Below, piece by piece: positions 9,105-17,325 of a stretch of 64,000 nucleotides of DNA (its first letter is position 1; every line of letters starts with the position of its first letter). The notes below the pieces were generated by a model. The model was given only the letters and a program-made list of their open reading frames with translations. It had not been told where the DNA came from and made no database searches. The DNA lies in NCBI RefSeq assembly GCF_019599545.1, contig NZ_JAIEZV010000002.1, forward strand, positions 806,001-870,000. The letters run 5' to 3'. This stretch comes from Halobacillus sp. Nhm2S1. GTDB lineage: Bacteria > Bacillota > Bacilli > Bacillales > Halobacillaceae. The translations under genes were made by a program, and so were the position numbers.

Positions 9105-9815
9105 TCATGGTCTTGAAGCCCTGAGTGTGAACTTGTATTCATCACTCTTGAAATGATTTTCACTATATTCAAAGATCGTTCCATCACTAAAAACACTGTA
9201 TGACTGGATTTTAAGGATCGGCATAGATGTCTCCACAGTAAGTGCTTCTGCAATATCTGGTGAGGGCAGGACTGGAATAACTTCCTGGAAACTGTCTTTA
9301 ATCTTCATCCCCACTTCTTTTTCTATATAATCGTATTTCGAACCGGTCATGATTCCATAGGAGAGATTAGGAAACATGGAAACAGGCAGATACGTATCCT
9401 CCACTACATAGGGAACATCATCTACAAGCCTTTGACGGCGTACGTAAAAAACCTTTTCCCCCTCGGAAAGTTTAAGCATTCGTTTTACATGATCATCTGC
9501 TTCTTTCAATTCAAAATGCAGGATTTTGTTTACGGGTTCTTTATTTAAACTTCTCATTTCTTCGGTGAAACTCAAAAGTTCGAAGATGTTGTGTTCAATC
9601 TTCTGCTCTTTTACATAAGTACCACTCCCTTGTACCTTCTCGAGAAGTCCCTCTTCGACCAGACCTTTAATGGCCTGTCTAACCGTCACTCTAGATGCCT
9701 CATACCTTTCTGACAAATGCATTTCTGTTGGGATCGCTTCTCCTTCTTTCCATATACCCGACTGGATTTCCTCTTTGATTTGTTGAGCGATTCTACGATA
9801 CAAAGGTGCAGCCAT
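9105..9815 (-). CDS. GntR-family (HutC/UTRA) transcriptional regulator
   Basis: Sugar-phosphate-responsive repressor candidate. 236 residues: winged helix-turn-helix at about 5-72 (YRRIAQQIKEEI, SRVTVRQAIKGL) and a UTRA effector domain over the rest. Ribosome site AGGAGG before the ATG. It is divergent from the 6-phospho-alpha-glucosidase and PTS genes and probably controls them through sites in the shared 215-base gap. In B. subtilis the comparable malA-malP genes are controlled by an RpiR-type regulator, so the regulator class differs here. Confidence 0.85.
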   Translation of the reverse strand: MAAPLYRRIAQQIKEEIQSGIWKEGEAIPTEMHLSERYEASRVTVRQAIKGLVEEGLLEKVQGSGTYVKEQKIEHNIFELLSFTEEMRSLNKEPVNKILHFELKEADDHVKRMLKLSEGEKVFYVRRQRLVDDVPYVVEDTYLPVSMFPNLSYGIMTGSKYDYIEKEVGMKIKDSFQEVIPVLPSPDIAEALTVETSMPILKIQSYSVFSDGTIFEYSENHFKSDEYKFTLRASRP

Positions 9816-9946
9816 TCTTTATTCCTCCTATTACTAATGACCTGTGTGATGTAGGGATATGGCGTCCCATCCCCACACTTCCAACCAAGTCAATACCTAC
9901 CTCTACCCATCATTATAACGAAATGTTGCAAAAAATACGATACAAA

Positions 9947-9983
9947 TGTTGACGCTTTCAATAATATGTATTATATTCATATT
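9947..9983 (+). promoter_or_regulatory. Promoter of the alpha-glucoside genes with cre site and candidate GntR operator
   Basis: TTGACG (9949-9954), 17-base spacer, TATATT (9972-9977). TGTTGACGCTTTCA (9947-9960) overlaps the -35 and fits the CcpA cre consensus at 12 of 14 positions. AATATG / CATATT (9963-9968, 9978-9983) is an inverted repeat over the -10 and a plausible site for the divergent GntR protein. Confidence 0.6.
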
Positions 9984-10030
9984 AAGTTAAAAATAAAACA
10001 AATCTAATACCTTTACTGGAGGTCTACAAT

Positions 10031-11383
10031 ATGAAAAAACAAAACCTTGTCGTCGTCGGTGGCGGCAGCACGTACACAATCGGTATGATTATGAGTCTTG
10101 TAGCAGAAAAAGAGCAGTTTCCTTTGAAAACGATTACCTTTTATGATACGAACGCAGAGCGACAGGAAAAAATTGCGAAGGCATCAGAAATTATCCTTCG
10201 AGAAAAGTACCCTGAACTTGAAAGCTTCCACTACACAACGGATAAAGAAGAAGCTCTTACAAATGCAGATTTTGTTTTCGTTCAGATTCGCACAGGGGGT
10301 CTCGCGATGCGCGAGCAGGACGAGCAAATCCCTCTAAACCATGGAGCCGTCGGTCAGGAAACGTGCGGACCGGGTGGAATGGCATACGGACTGCGCTCCA
10401 TTGGAGATATGATCGATCTCGTCAACGATATCCGTCATTATTCTCCAGATGCCTGGATCTTAAACTACACGAACCCGGCAGCGATTGTTGCAGAAGCTCT
10501 GCGCCGTGAGTTCCCGGAAGATAAAAAGCTTTTGAATATTTGCGATATGCCGGCAGCAATTATGGTCAGCTACGCAGGGATCCTTGGAAAAGATGTCTTC
10601 GACCTTGTCCCTGAATACTTCGGCCTGAACCACTTCGGCTGGTTCACGAAAATTCTAGATAAGGACGGAAACGATCACACGGACACGATCAAACGTGCCA
10701 TCACAGAGGACGGCTTTATTCCTGAAGATGCAGAGATCGCCAACGACCCTTCCTGGATCAAAACGTTCAAACAGGTGGAGCAAATGGTGACAGACTTCCC
10801 TGAATATCTGCCAAACACGTACTTGCAATACTACCTCTATCCTTCTCAAATGGTGGAAAAAGAAGATGTGACGAATACACGGGCCCGTCAAGTCATCAAT
10901 GGTCGTGAAAAACGTGTCCACACATTGGCCGATCAAATCATTGCAGATGATACAACGGAAAATGTTGAACTTGAAGTAGATATCCACGGTCGTTACATGA
11001 TTCGCGTCGCCGCATCCATGGCTTACAATAATGGCGACATCTTCATCGTCATGGTTGAAAACAATGGCACGATTGCCAACCTTCCAGACGATGCAATGGT
11101 TGAAGTTCCTGCGATGATTACAAACCGTGGACCGAAGCCATTCGCAGTCGGAAACATTTCAACTTTCTATAAAGGATTGATTGAAGGACAGCTTGCGTAT
11201 GAGAAGCTTGTCGTTGATGCGTATTATGAGAACAGCTACGAAAAAGCACTCCAGGCCTTGACGTTGAACCGTACAGTCGTAGACGCCCCTCGTGCCCGCA
11301 AAATCCTAGATGACATGATTGAAGCGAACCAGCAGTACTGGCCTGAATTACATGCCAGCAAACAGCTTGTGACATCGAAGTAA
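10031..11383 (+). CDS. malA: 6-phospho-alpha-glucosidase, glycoside hydrolase family 4
   Basis: NAD+- and metal-dependent hydrolysis of maltose-6-phosphate or related alpha-glucoside phosphates in the cytoplasm. 450 residues, same length as B. subtilis MalA/GlvA and closely similar throughout. N-terminal dinucleotide loop VVVGGGSTYTIG; PLNHGAVGQETCGPGGMAYG; metal ligands C171 in NICDMP and H201 in GLNHFGW; VENNGTIANLP. GGAGG precedes the ATG. A small hairpin separates it from the PTS gene. Confidence 0.93.
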   Translation: MKKQNLVVVGGGSTYTIGMIMSLVAEKEQFPLKTITFYDTNAERQEKIAKASEIILREKYPELESFHYTTDKEEALTNADFVFVQIRTGGLAMREQDEQIPLNHGAVGQETCGPGGMAYGLRSIGDMIDLVNDIRHYSPDAWILNYTNPAAIVAEALRREFPEDKKLLNICDMPAAIMVSYAGILGKDVFDLVPEYFGLNHFGWFTKILDKDGNDHTDTIKRAITEDGFIPEDAEIANDPSWIKTFKQVEQMVTDFPEYLPNTYLQYYLYPSQMVEKEDVTNTRARQVINGREKRVHTLADQIIADDTTENVELEVDIHGRYMIRVAASMAYNNGDIFIVMVENNGTIANLPDDAMVEVPAMITNRGPKPFAVGNISTFYKGLIEGQLAYEKLVVDAYYENSYEKALQALTLNRTVVDAPRARKILDDMIEANQQYWPELHASKQLVTSK

Positions 11384-11392
11384 CTCAATGGA

Positions 11393-11412
11393 ACCCCGGC
11401 CCATTCCGGGGT
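11393..11412 (+). other. Intercistronic hairpin
   Basis: ACCCCGG / CCGGGGT stem with a six-base loop between malA and the PTS gene, no T-tract. Probably protects the upstream message or tunes read-through. Confidence 0.5.
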
Positions 11413-11461
11413 CTCCTCTATCTCAAACAAGAAAGCGTTTCCCTATAAAGGAGGATCAGAA

Positions 11462-13018
11462 GTGAAGAAATACTTTGGAAGCTTACAGAAGTTCGGAAAG
11501 TCACTGATGGTTCCCGTCGCCTTGCTCCCTGCTGCCGGAATTTTGCTCGGGCTTGGAGCTGCGTTGACAGGACCACTCGCTGATACACTCACTTTTCTAC
11601 AAAATGACATCATTCAACTCATTGGTAACGGAATGTCAGATATTGGAATAAGCATCTTTAACAACCTGGCTGTTATCTTCGCCATCGGTGTTGCCATCGG
11701 CTTAACAGGTGGATCGGGGATTGCCGCGTTAGCAGCACTACTCGGTTACATCATTATGAACAAAACCATCTCCTTCGCTTTAGGAATCACCCCTGAAATG
11801 GTCAGCGAAAGCGGGGAATATGGCATGGCCCTCGGAATTCCGACTTTGGAAACGGGTGTCCTTGGCGGAATTGTTGTCGGACTATTAGCCGTTTGGATTT
11901 ATAACAAGTTCCATGAGTTCGACCCTCCCGAAGTTCTCGGCTTCTTTGCCGGTGACCGCTCAGTTGGGATTGCCATGGTCTTCTCGTCCATTTTCCTTGC
12001 ACTCGCTATGATGGTCGTTTGGCCACCGATTCAAGGGGGCATCAATGCAGTTGCAAACGTCATTGCGAACGGTGCGACAAACCCGTTATACATCGGTCTT
12101 TACGGATTCTTAGAACGTGCGTTGATCCCAACAGGCCTGCACCACATCTGGTATGCTCCGTTCCTATGGACCTCTCTAGGCGGGACGGCTGAAGTAGCTG
12201 GAAGCGCCGTATCTGGTGACCAATACATCTTCCTCGCACAGATTGCAGAAGGTGTCGAAGTTACAGCGGGACGCTTTATGGCAGGTAAATTCCCTGTCAT
12301 CATGTTCGGACTTCTGGGAGCTGCGCTTGCCATGTACCGACGCGCAGATAAAAAGAATCAGCCTGTCGTGAAAGGAATGCTCATTGCTGCTGCAGGTACA
12401 GCCTTCTTGACAGGAATCACAGAGCCAATTGAATTCACATTCTTATTTGTTGCTCCACTGTTGTTCGTTTTCCACGCATTTCTTGCCGGTATTTCATTTG
12501 CCGTCATGTACATGCTTGATGTTCATCTGGGATGGGCAGGCGGTTCCGGGTTGATCGACTTCATCCTGGTAAACGCTTTGCCTGGAACAGGGAACTGGTG
12601 GATGAACCTTGTCGCAGGTGCTGTATTCTTCGTCATCTATTATTTCTCTTTCTCCTTTGCCATCAAAAAATGGGACCTCGCTACACCAGGTCGAGGAGGA
12701 CAGGAGAACAAGCTCTACACACGTAAAGACTTCAACGAGCAGAAAAAAGGCGGCAAAGGTAGTCAAACGAAAGAAACAGCCGCTGCCATCATGGAAGCTC
12801 TTGGTGGAGAATCAAACTTAAAGCACGTCGACGCTTGCTTCACAAGATTACGCGTCGAAGTTTCTGAAGTAGGTCAGATCAATGAAGATCGGTTGAAAGA
12901 ACTCGGAGCTGCAGGTGTCGTTAAAGTGGATCACAACATCCAGGCCATCTTCGGCGGCCGCTCTGATCTTTATAAAAATGAAATCAACCGCATCATCAAA
13001 GAATCCAATGCTTCTTAA
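11462..13018 (+). CDS. malP: PTS alpha-glucoside transporter, EIICB
   Basis: Imports and phosphorylates maltose-type alpha-glucosides for the adjacent GH4 enzyme. 518 residues. The EIIC membrane domain spans roughly 1-400, with GITEPIEFTFLFVAPLLF; the EIIB domain is C-terminal (from about 435), with the phospho-Cys in VDACFTRLRVEV. No EIIA domain, so a glucose-type EIIA elsewhere must supply phosphate. Start is GTG with AAAGGAGGATCAGAA before it. Close in size and order to B. subtilis MalP; the exact sugar is inferred. Confidence 0.9.
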   Translation: MKKYFGSLQKFGKSLMVPVALLPAAGILLGLGAALTGPLADTLTFLQNDIIQLIGNGMSDIGISIFNNLAVIFAIGVAIGLTGGSGIAALAALLGYIIMNKTISFALGITPEMVSESGEYGMALGIPTLETGVLGGIVVGLLAVWIYNKFHEFDPPEVLGFFAGDRSVGIAMVFSSIFLALAMMVVWPPIQGGINAVANVIANGATNPLYIGLYGFLERALIPTGLHHIWYAPFLWTSLGGTAEVAGSAVSGDQYIFLAQIAEGVEVTAGRFMAGKFPVIMFGLLGAALAMYRRADKKNQPVVKGMLIAAAGTAFLTGITEPIEFTFLFVAPLLFVFHAFLAGISFAVMYMLDVHLGWAGGSGLIDFILVNALPGTGNWWMNLVAGAVFFVIYYFSFSFAIKKWDLATPGRGGQENKLYTRKDFNEQKKGGKGSQTKETAAAIMEALGGESNLKHVDACFTRLRVEVSEVGQINEDRLKELGAAGVVKVDHNIQAIFGGRSDLYKNEINRIIKESNAS

Positions 13019-13042
13019 AATAATCGTCTGATTAAACACCTA

Positions 13043-13075
13043 AAAAGGAGTCCCTATCCATCAGGGACTCCTTTT
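13043..13075 (+). terminator. Terminator after the alpha-glucoside operon
   Basis: AAGGAGTCCCT / AGGGACTCCTT perfect 11-bp stem followed by TT. Confidence 0.85.
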
Positions 13076-13149
13076 GCACGTTATATTATAGCTTTATAAC
13101 TTCAGACCAGCTCCCTATACTTGAATCATCACAATGGAATCTGTCTTCA

Positions 13150-13803
13150 TTAGGTGGGAAAGTTCTTGAAGAGGGTACTTATTCCGATCCACCCAAATTT
13201 AAGTCCATAGTAAATCAGAACGAGACTGGCAACTCCTTGAATCCACTTCAATAGCCTAGAATGGACAACGTACCTCCCGAAATGCACGAAAAAAGCTAAG
13301 TTCGCATTCCACAAACCAATCCCCAGAAAAACCATAGAACTGATGATAAACGACCGGAACATATTCTCTTCTTGTAAAGCCCCGCTCAAAACGGAACCAT
13401 AAATACTGATCCAGAACAACAAATTCATAGGATTTGTCCCAGCAATGATCATACCTCTTATGTAGGAGAGGAGAGCTTCACCTTTATGTCCCCGTCTTTC
13501 ACGACCTTCCTCCAACCTCCACTCCTCTTTGGAACGGAGACTCGTCCAACCCGCGTGTACTAATACGAGACAACCGATGAGCATCAATGCAACCTGCACC
13601 CACGTCCATGTCAGAAAAACACCGATCCCAAAAAACATAGCCGCCATCAACAACAAATCAGAAGACATCCCTCCTAGCCCCACACAAAAAGCAGGCCAAA
13701 ACCCAAAAGCGAGCCCTCTCCTCATTATTTCTATATTAATAGGTCCGACAGGTGCAGCGATGGATAATCCGAGTACAATAGAACTGACAACTAAGACAAT
13801 CAA
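13150..13803 (-). CDS. LysE/RhtB-family amino-acid exporter
   Basis: Probable membrane exporter of amino acids or small metabolites. 217 residues, about six hydrophobic segments, with the family N-terminal block GLSIAAPVGPINIEIMRRGL and the central GTNPMNLLFW. The start is TTG, preceded by a GGGGGGGAG run; no nearer ATG would keep the first helix. Substrate cannot be read from sequence. Monocistronic, between the PTS terminator and the cupredoxin gene. Confidence 0.85.
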   Translation of the reverse strand: MIVLVVSSIVLGLSIAAPVGPINIEIMRRGLAFGFWPAFCVGLGGMSSDLLLMAAMFFGIGVFLTWTWVQVALMLIGCLVLVHAGWTSLRSKEEWRLEEGRERRGHKGEALLSYIRGMIIAGTNPMNLLFWISIYGSVLSGALQEENMFRSFIISSMVFLGIGLWNANLAFFVHFGRYVVHSRLLKWIQGVASLVLIYYGLKFGWIGISTLFKNFPT

Positions 13804-13870
13804 ATGCTCCCCCCCTTTTGTACAAAAGGACTGAAAAAGAGGGGCGAGTAAGCCGGTCCCTCTTTACCGT

Positions 13871-14326
13871 TTAATCCACAACGATGTATGCAATCATCGG
13901 ACCATCAGAAGCAATTTCAGAATGGGTTGAGCAGATGAGCCGGTAAATACCTTCCTTCTTGAATTGAAGGTCTAAGACCGTCTCTTTCCCCTGCTCCACT
14001 ACGCCTTTCACATCCGTACCTTCAATGTAAAAAGGATGTTCTTTTCCATTCACTCCATAAATGCTTAATTTAAATGGTTCATCTTTCTCCACAAAGATTG
14101 TTCCCGGATCCCAACGGTAAGCTTCAATTTCTTTTCCATCTGCTGTTTCTGCTTTGAATTCCCCTGTCACCAGGTTGATGACCCGTGGTTCTCCATTCAC
14201 AGGTTCTGTTGAGGTCGAGATGGCTCCTTTCCAGAAAAAGCTCCCGATGTAGTAAGCGGCAAAAGCAATAACAATAGCCCCTAAAAGCAGGCCGATTTTC
14301 CTTGCAGACAGTATCCATGCATCCAC
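13871..14326 (-). CDS. Membrane-anchored cupredoxin-domain protein
   Basis: Likely copper-binding electron-transfer or copper-handling protein on the outer face of the membrane. 151 residues: one N-terminal transmembrane anchor (about 9-31), then a cupredoxin fold resembling the CuA/COX2 domain. Candidate type 1 copper ligands are His in EHPF and the Cys-His-Met set of CSTHSEIASDGPM near the C terminus; a lone Cys argues against a binuclear CuA site. GTG start with GGAGGGG six bases upstream. No oxidase subunits nearby, so the partner is unknown. Confidence 0.8.
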   Translation of the reverse strand: MDAWILSARKIGLLLGAIVIAFAAYYIGSFFWKGAISTSTEPVNGEPRVINLVTGEFKAETADGKEIEAYRWDPGTIFVEKDEPFKLSIYGVNGKEHPFYIEGTDVKGVVEQGKETVLDLQFKKEGIYRLICSTHSEIASDGPMIAYIVVD

Positions 14327-14512
14327 GCCATACCCCTCCTATTGTTTCGTTAGTACATCTATATGCATAGAACCACTGAAAACTTGTCTACTTTTTAAAG
14401 GAAAGGTTATGATTGTGAAAGACTGAGTCAAGAGATTTTGGTGGGGGAGAGATGGGGTCGGGCATGTTGAGACCCAACAGGACAAGGTTCGAGGAGGTAC
14501 ACGATAATCCTG

Positions 14513-14551
14513 AACGAAAAGAACCACGCCTGGGGCGTGGTTCTTTTCGTT
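14513..14551. terminator. Long perfect hairpin terminator
   Basis: 18-bp perfect stem AACGAAAAGAACCACGCC / GGCGTGGTTCTTTTCGTT with a 3-base loop, overlapping the stop codon of the haloperoxidase-like gene. Works in minus orientation for that gene. Confidence 0.8.
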
Positions 14552-15452
14552 AGTAAAATATTTTAGGATCAATCCATTCATGGAAGGATGAAGATTCTTC
14601 ACTTTCATCTGAGCCAAGAAGCAAGGATCCGCATTTTTGTTCGTATCGAAACGGAATAACCTGCCTGTAGTCAGATGGAAAGATATCTGCATTTCGATAT
14701 TCTGTAAATGGACGGTCGAGTGGCTGGCCTTCTATCTGATCTTTTTTCAACTCTTCTACAACGATCCGGCCGATTTGTCGCCCCAGTCGTAACCCTTCGT
14801 TATTATCCACTGGGTAGTGGACACCGGCGAACAGTCTTGACTGTGCGTTTTCTTCAGCCATTTCCCTAAGCTTTCTTCTTTCGGCCGGGAAAAAATAACT
14901 AAGAATCACTTCCGCAGCCCCGGAGATGGTTGCGTGTCCGGACGGATAGGATGGGTGTTTCGGTGTACAGATGACGGTGCGCATATCCGGGTCCAACTGA
15001 TTGGGCCGCGGGACGAGCCAGAGGTATTTTAACGACCAGCAAACGACAAAGGCATCATTCATGCCGCTAAAAACCGCTCCTATGATCCGGGCGGCTCTTG
15101 GGGCTTCCACTCCATAAGTATCTATCAAGCGGTCAACAATAGGGGTCCATTGTTTTGACGCCGGCCCCTCCCCCCAGTACACAGCAATCCTCCTTTGATC
15201 AGGTGTTAAATGGGCTAATGTTTCTTTGACTACCTTCAATTCCCTAAGCCAGTCAATGGTCTTTGGATCTTTGATCGCTAATCGAATCGGGCTTCCATCC
15301 AACGTCTTGAACCCGTACCGGCGGCTATGTTCGATAAAATAGGTTTTCCATTTCCCTGCTTCAAACTCTACCCCTTCGTTCGTTAATGGCGGGCGGCTCT
15401 CGCCGGCGTAAGGCAAGTCGGTCCAGTAAGGATATGGTTGATTTTGTGACAT
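14550..15452 (-). CDS. Vanadium-dependent haloperoxidase / PAP2-like phosphatase
   Basis: Soluble member of the PAP2/vanadium haloperoxidase superfamily; the reaction could be acid phosphatase or halide oxidation. About 300 residues from the ATG, with GGAGGGG eight bases ahead (a GTG two codons earlier is too close to it). All three anion-binding motifs are intact: K-x6-RP in KYLWLVPRP, PSGH in PSYPSGHAT and SR-x5-H-x3-D in SRLFAGVHYPVD. No signal peptide or transmembrane segments, unlike membrane PAP2 lipid phosphatases. Confidence 0.85.
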   Translation of the reverse strand: MSQNQPYPYWTDLPYAGESRPPLTNEGVEFEAGKWKTYFIEHSRRYGFKTLDGSPIRLAIKDPKTIDWLRELKVVKETLAHLTPDQRRIAVYWGEGPASKQWTPIVDRLIDTYGVEAPRAARIIGAVFSGMNDAFVVCWSLKYLWLVPRPNQLDPDMRTVICTPKHPSYPSGHATISGAAEVILSYFFPAERRKLREMAEENAQSRLFAGVHYPVDNNEGLRLGRQIGRIVVEELKKDQIEGQPLDRPFTEYRNADIFPSDYRQVIPFRYEQKCGSLLLGSDESEESSSFHEWIDPKIFY

Positions 15453-15507
15453 GGTCACCCCTCCCTTTCCCTCATCTTATGCCGGAAAGTGGGCGGAGGT
15501 GTAAGAC

Positions 15508-17325
15508 TTATCCGTACCCTTTTACAGTCGCATTGGATTTTTGAGCTTGAATAAGAGCAGCATATTCTCCCCCTTCATCCATGAGCGTGCGGTGGTTTCC
15601 TTTTTCAACGATCTTCCCACCCTTCAAGACAAGGATGAGATCGGCTGCTCGAATCGTGTGAAGCCGGTGGGCAATCACGAAACTTGTCCGCCTTTCCATC
15701 AAGTTGGTGAGACCGGCATTGATTTTCATTTCTGTGACCGTATCAATGCTGCTTGTCGCTTCATCTAAAATAAGCAATGATGGGTCCGCAATCATAGCTC
15801 GAGCAATGGACAACAACTGTCTTTGCCCATGACTCGCCCCTTTTCCATCTGAATCAAGAATAGTATCGTAACCATTAGGCAACTGAATGATGAAATCGTG
15901 GGCTCTTGCTGACTTGGCGGCACTTTCAACCTCAAGATCTGTGGCGTCCAGTCTTCCATAACGGATGTTTTCCCGTATAGTGGTGTGAAACATAGTGGCA
16001 TCTTGGAGGACGACCCCCATCCGGCTCCTCAGACTGTCTCTCTTCACGCTTTTCAAGTCCACACCATCAACCAGAACCCGACCTGAGTCCGGGTCGTAGA
16101 ATCGTGACAGTAAAGATATAATTGTCGTTTTTCCTGCGCCTGTAGGACCTACAAGCGCCACCGTTTGTCCAGCTCTCGCTTCAAATGTGATGTCCGAAAG
16201 GGTCTGCTGGTCTTCTTCATAAGAGAAATCGACATGCTCAAAACGAACATCCCCCTTAATTTTTGACACATTTTGTGCATTTTTTTCGTCCAGGCGTTCT
16301 TCTTTTTCATCAATGACTTGAAACACCCTGTCTGCGCCTGCTACTGCTGAGAGGATCATGTTGAATTGGTTGGCCAGATCGTTTAACGGGCGAGTAAACT
16401 GACGGGAATAGGTTGTAAACGTAACGATCATTCCAATGGATACAGCGCCATTAAGCGCAAGCAGCCCCCCTGCTCCAACGATGATAGCGAAGCTTACATT
16501 ATTCAGCATGTTCATCAACTTCGGAATAAAGCCTGTGTACACTTGCGCATAGTATCCGGATTGCCTTAATGCTTTATTTTTTTCTCTGAACTCATCAATC
16601 ACATCTTCCTCTTTGGAAAACATTTTGATGATCGGCTGCCCAGAGAACATCTCCTCTACATAGCCGTTTACTTCACCAAGGTCCTTTTGCTGCTTTTTAA
16701 AATAGGGGCCGGTTCGGTTTGTAATCCATTTCATCCCAAAGTACATGACTGGAATGATGGTCAATGTCAGGAGTGTAAGCATCGGACTTAACCAGAACAT
16801 AATGATTAAGGTACCGGTAATGGTCAAAAAACTTGTAACAAATTGTACGACAGCGGTATTTAAGGTTCGACTTACGTTTTCAATATCGTTGGTAAGCCTG
16901 CTCATTAACTCCCCCTGCTGCATTTTTTGAAAGAAGAGAACAGGCAGCAACTGTACATGTGTAAATAGATGGGACCTCATCGACCGAACCGCATTTTGAG
17001 CAATTCCGATCATCCAATAATTTTGCAGCCAGAGAAAAAGTGAATGAAACAAGTAGACAAGAAGTAAGCTGCCCAGCATGGCCAGAAGGGTATCCGATTC
17101 AGGATTCTCTATGATTAGATCGACGGTCATCCCTAGAAGGTAAGGGCCCAGCAGGGATAAAGAGGAACTGATTAGAATCGCAGCTAGTACGATGATGAAC
17201 CTCACTCTTTCCTCCGCCATGTAACTCCATATCCTATAAAGTGTGCCTCCGATATTTTCAACTTTCGGTGGTTTTGAACCAATCCCATGAGGGTGACCCA
17301 TTCTCGGTTTAGTACTCCTACTCAT
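15508..17325 (-). CDS. ABC exporter half-transporter, consensus-ATPase subunit
   Basis: One half of a heterodimeric drug or lipid exporter. 605 residues: six-helix membrane domain (about 35-330), then nucleotide-binding domain. Walker A GPTGAGKTT, Walker B LLILDEATSSID with the catalytic Glu, H-loop VIAHRLHTI; the signature is degenerate, ASHGQRQ in place of LSGGQ. Its ATG overlaps the stop of the upstream partner (TAATG). Size and pairing resemble the YfiB/YfiC type; substrate unknown. Confidence 0.9.
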   Translation of the reverse strand: MSRSTKPRMGHPHGIGSKPPKVENIGGTLYRIWSYMAEERVRFIIVLAAILISSSLSLLGPYLLGMTVDLIIENPESDTLLAMLGSLLLVYLFHSLFLWLQNYWMIGIAQNAVRSMRSHLFTHVQLLPVLFFQKMQQGELMSRLTNDIENVSRTLNTAVVQFVTSFLTITGTLIIMFWLSPMLTLLTLTIIPVMYFGMKWITNRTGPYFKKQQKDLGEVNGYVEEMFSGQPIIKMFSKEEDVIDEFREKNKALRQSGYYAQVYTGFIPKLMNMLNNVSFAIIVGAGGLLALNGAVSIGMIVTFTTYSRQFTRPLNDLANQFNMILSAVAGADRVFQVIDEKEERLDEKNAQNVSKIKGDVRFEHVDFSYEEDQQTLSDITFEARAGQTVALVGPTGAGKTTIISLLSRFYDPDSGRVLVDGVDLKSVKRDSLRSRMGVVLQDATMFHTTIRENIRYGRLDATDLEVESAAKSARAHDFIIQLPNGYDTILDSDGKGASHGQRQLLSIARAMIADPSLLILDEATSSIDTVTEMKINAGLTNLMERRTSFVIAHRLHTIRAADLILVLKGGKIVEKGNHRTLMDEGGEYAALIQAQKSNATVKGYG

